From Blautia pseudococcoides (GTDB lineage: Bacteria > Bacillota > Clostridia > Lachnospirales > Lachnospiraceae), in the NCBI RefSeq assembly GCF_001689125.2, contig NZ_CP015405.2:5064747-5128746 (forward strand): DNA of 64,000 bases. The letters are read 5' to 3'. The position numbers and the translations under genes were made by a program. Below are positions 61,915-64,000 of this stretch, in pieces (positions within the stretch are counted from its first letter, which is position 1; each line of letters starts with the position of its first letter). The notes beneath the pieces were generated by a model, which was not told the origin of the DNA, searched no databases, and saw nothing but the letters and a program-made list of their open reading frames with translations.

Positions 61915-64000
61915 TGGGAGAACAGACTGTTTTTTTGGCAGAGAATAAGCCGCGCATTCTGGAAATTTATGCAAAACGTAAAGAGAAATCTTCATACATC
62001 CGGAAACAGTTAGAGAAGGTGCTGGAAAATTGCAGTGACAATGTGGCACTTGCAATGAAATACCTGTATGGAGCCATGCCTTTGAGTGATATGATCAATT
62101 ATCATGCAGAGGCATTTCTTGACTTTGCTGTCCACGGAGTCCGTCTGTGGGAGGAAAAAGAAGTAGTGAGGGCCATTCCGGAGGATATTTTCCTGAATTA
62201 TGTGCTGTTTCACAGGGTAAATGACGAAGAGGTGATTCCGTGCCGCAGTTTCTTTTATGACAAAATCAAAGACAGGGTAAAAGGTCTTTGCGGGAAAGAA
62301 GAGATACTGGAACTGAATTACTGGTGTGCAGAAGAAGTGACTTATCACGCAGGAGATGAGAGGACTCTGCCGGCTATGACTGTGTACAACAGAGGATACG
62401 GCAGATGCGGTGAGGAATCTGTCTTTATGGTAAATGTGCTTAGAAGCGCAGGCATTCCTGCCCGTCAGGTCTATGTGCCGAGATGGTCCCATTGTGATGA
62501 CAATCATGCATGGGTGGAAGTATGGTGTGACGGTACCTGGTATTTTACAGGTGCCTGTGAACCGCTGCCGATTTTGAATCAGGGATGGTTCACCAATGCG
62601 TCTTCAAGAGCTATGATGGTACATTCCAGGATTTTTGATGCCAAAGTGCCGGAAGGGGAAGTTATTGGGAAAGAGGGTATGGTAACCATGCTCAACGAAC
62701 TGAAACGTTATGCCGCAGCAAAAGAAATTACTGTCTGTGTGCAAGATTCTTCCTGTGCGCCGATAAAGGACGCCTGTGTGTATTTCGAGGTGATTAATTA
62801 TTCCGAATATGTTCCTATTGCAGAAGGGATCACGGACGAGCAAGGGCAGCACAGGCTGAGCACAGGTCTTGGAAGCCTGCACATCTTTGTGAAAAAAGAA
62901 GGGGGTGCAGATGGAGGAATCCTTGGCGAAGGCTGGATCGATGTAAGAAATGAAGACACCTGTACGATTGTTCTTAGGGAAGACTTTCTTGAAATGGAAG
63001 AGAAAGCAGAAGAGTGGGCGGTGCGTGACATGATCGCTCCCGTGGATAGGCCGGTGAACAAGGATATGCCTGCAAAAGAGCAGACAGAAAAAGGCAACAG
63101 ACGATTAAAAGAAGCAGCAGATAAGTTGTGGTACAAAAGAGAGAACTGGGAAAATACAGAGCGGACAAATTTTCTTCAACGAGAGAAAGATACGGTTAAG
63201 TGGAGAAAAGCCCTTGTGGAAGTACTTTCGGAAAAAGACCAGACAGATTGCAGGGCAGAGGTACTTGAAGAGCATCTGGAATACGGTCTGAAGCTGGCGG
63301 AGAAAGACAGCCTTCCAAAAGAAATTTTCGTTCCGTATGTGCTGAATCCAAGAGTTGCCCATGAAGTGCTGACAAAATACAGAAAAGAAATTTTGGATAC
63401 TTTCTCATGTCAGGAGAAAGAAAACCTGAAGAAAAACCCAAGAGAAATCTGGAGAGCCATAACGAAGAGAGTAAAAGCAAGACCGGAAGAAGAAAGGGAT
63501 ACCATTGTTACCACGCCCGCAGCATGCTTGAAATTCGGTGTGGGAAGCAGACTGTCCCAGGAAGTGCTTTTTGTGGCAATGGCCAGAACCCTTGGAATTC
63601 CTGCACGACTCAATCCGAATGATTTTTCCATGGAATTTATGAAAGATGGGGTTTTTGTGCCTGTGATTGAAGCAGCAGAGAAAACATGCAGGCTTACACT
63701 TACAGCAGGAGAGGTACAGAACTGGAAATATTTCCAGAACTGGAGCATTGCCAGACTGACAGGCGGTGTGTATACTTCCCTTGATCTGACAAATGTAACA
63801 TGGGAGATGGGACGGATTGTGCTTCAGCTTGAAGAGGGAAATTACAGGATTCTTACTTCTAACCGTCTGCCCAACGGTAATGTCTTTGTCTATGAGAGAA
63901 AGTTTGGCCTAAAGAGTAAAGAAGAAAAATCCATAGAATTGAAGCTGCGCCATGCAGACCTTGCTGATATGCTGGAAAATATTGACATCCCTGATTTTGA
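61914..64000 (+). CDS. Large transglutaminase-like protein, 3' end outside the window
   Basis: 695 codons visible, open to the edge. No signal peptide. A first transglutaminase-like domain (about 90-230) has Cys165 in GRCGEESVFMVNVL, His198 in DDNHAWVEVW and Glu216 in GACEP at the position usually held by Asp. A carnitine-free helical stretch with a carboxypeptidase-regulatory-like segment (about 265-340) follows. Near residues 530-570, TPAACLKFGVGSRLSQEVLF and ARTLGIPARLNPNDF echo the first domain but lack its Cys. Such domains act as peptidases or amidases on modified peptides. Coupled to cutC by a one-base overlap. Confidence 0.78.
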   Translation, partial: MGEQTVFLAENKPRILEIYAKRKEKSSYIRKQLEKVLENCSDNVALAMKYLYGAMPLSDMINYHAEAFLDFAVHGVRLWEEKEVVRAIPEDIFLNYVLFHRVNDEEVIPCRSFFYDKIKDRVKGLCGKEEILELNYWCAEEVTYHAGDERTLPAMTVYNRGYGRCGEESVFMVNVLRSAGIPARQVYVPRWSHCDDNHAWVEVWCDGTWYFTGACEPLPILNQGWFTNASSRAMMVHSRIFDAKVPEGEVIGKEGMVTMLNELKRYAAAKEITVCVQDSSCAPIKDACVYFEVINYSEYVPIAEGITDEQGQHRLSTGLGSLHIFVKKEGGADGGILGEGWIDVRNEDTCTIVLREDFLEMEEKAEEWAVRDMIAPVDRPVNKDMPAKEQTEKGNRRLKEAADKLWYKRENWENTERTNFLQREKDTVKWRKALVEVLSEKDQTDCRAEVLEEHLEYGLKLAEKDSLPKEIFVPYVLNPRVAHEVLTKYRKEILDTFSCQEKENLKKNPREIWRAITKRVKARPEEERDTIVTTPAACLKFGVGSRLSQEVLFVAMARTLGIPARLNPNDFSMEFMKDGVFVPVIEAAEKTCRLTLTAGEVQNWKYFQNWSIARLTGGVYTSLDLTNVTWEMGRIVLQLEEGNYRILTSNRLPNGNVFVYERKFGLKSKEEKSIELKLRHADLADMLENIDIPDF

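Overview
The window reads as a chromosomal segment of a strictly anaerobic, gut-type Firmicute, most likely a Lachnospiraceae member close to Blautia. This is inference from protein style and gene content: an oxygen-sensitive class III ribonucleotide reductase, rubredoxin, Feo iron uptake, many TTG/GTG starts with strong AGGAGG sites, AraC and DeoR regulated sugar loci, and no respiratory genes. No rRNA, tRNA or CRISPR array was seen.

Layout. 1-5.8 kb is a decaying carbohydrate region: a DeoR regulator diverging from an OFA-type MFS carrier and a class II aldolase, an internally deleted second MFS copy, a tiny IS remnant, an AraC regulator, and a GH127-type glycosidase that has lost its 5' part and is fused to the signal-peptide stub of a lost binding protein. 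5.9-14.3 kb holds a DUF3783 protein, a Crp/Fnr regulator and a histidine module: a 954-residue BTAD/AAA/TPR regulator, hutH, an NhaC-type antiporter and a small membrane protein. The hutH promoter carries helically phased TTGAC repeats. 14.5-18.8 kb has rubredoxin and a LysR-controlled sulfur pair (CoA-disulfide/persulfide reductase with a rhodanese domain, and a siroheme sulfite/nitrite reductase). 18.9-41.2 kb is core: dapF, a MATE pump, nrdD, a CPA2 antiporter, the feoA-feoB-Cys-rich trio, a B12-binding radical SAM protein, nth, an exonuclease, an AIR-synthase-like protein, trmL, a two-component pair behind mutS2, an HtrA-like protein lacking its catalytic residues, yhaM and an RlmD-type methyltransferase.

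41.3-51.5 kb is an accessory scrapyard: degenerate 19-bp repeats, a frameshifted and an intact GNAT, cut-off regulators, antisense fragments of phage terminase and head-closure genes spliced into a serine-recombinase remnant, an intact and AT-rich defence block (AbiEi/AbiEii plus a solitary SF2 helicase-nuclease resembling a type III restriction subunit, with no methylase), an integrase C-terminus and a broken TSCPD-domain gene.

51.8-64 kb is one long plus-strand cluster for peptide and glycan scavenging: a complete Opp peptide ABC transporter, a GH29 fucosidase without signal peptide, a DeoR regulator, an M17 aminopeptidase, CutC, and a large protein with two transglutaminase-like segments that runs off the window end.
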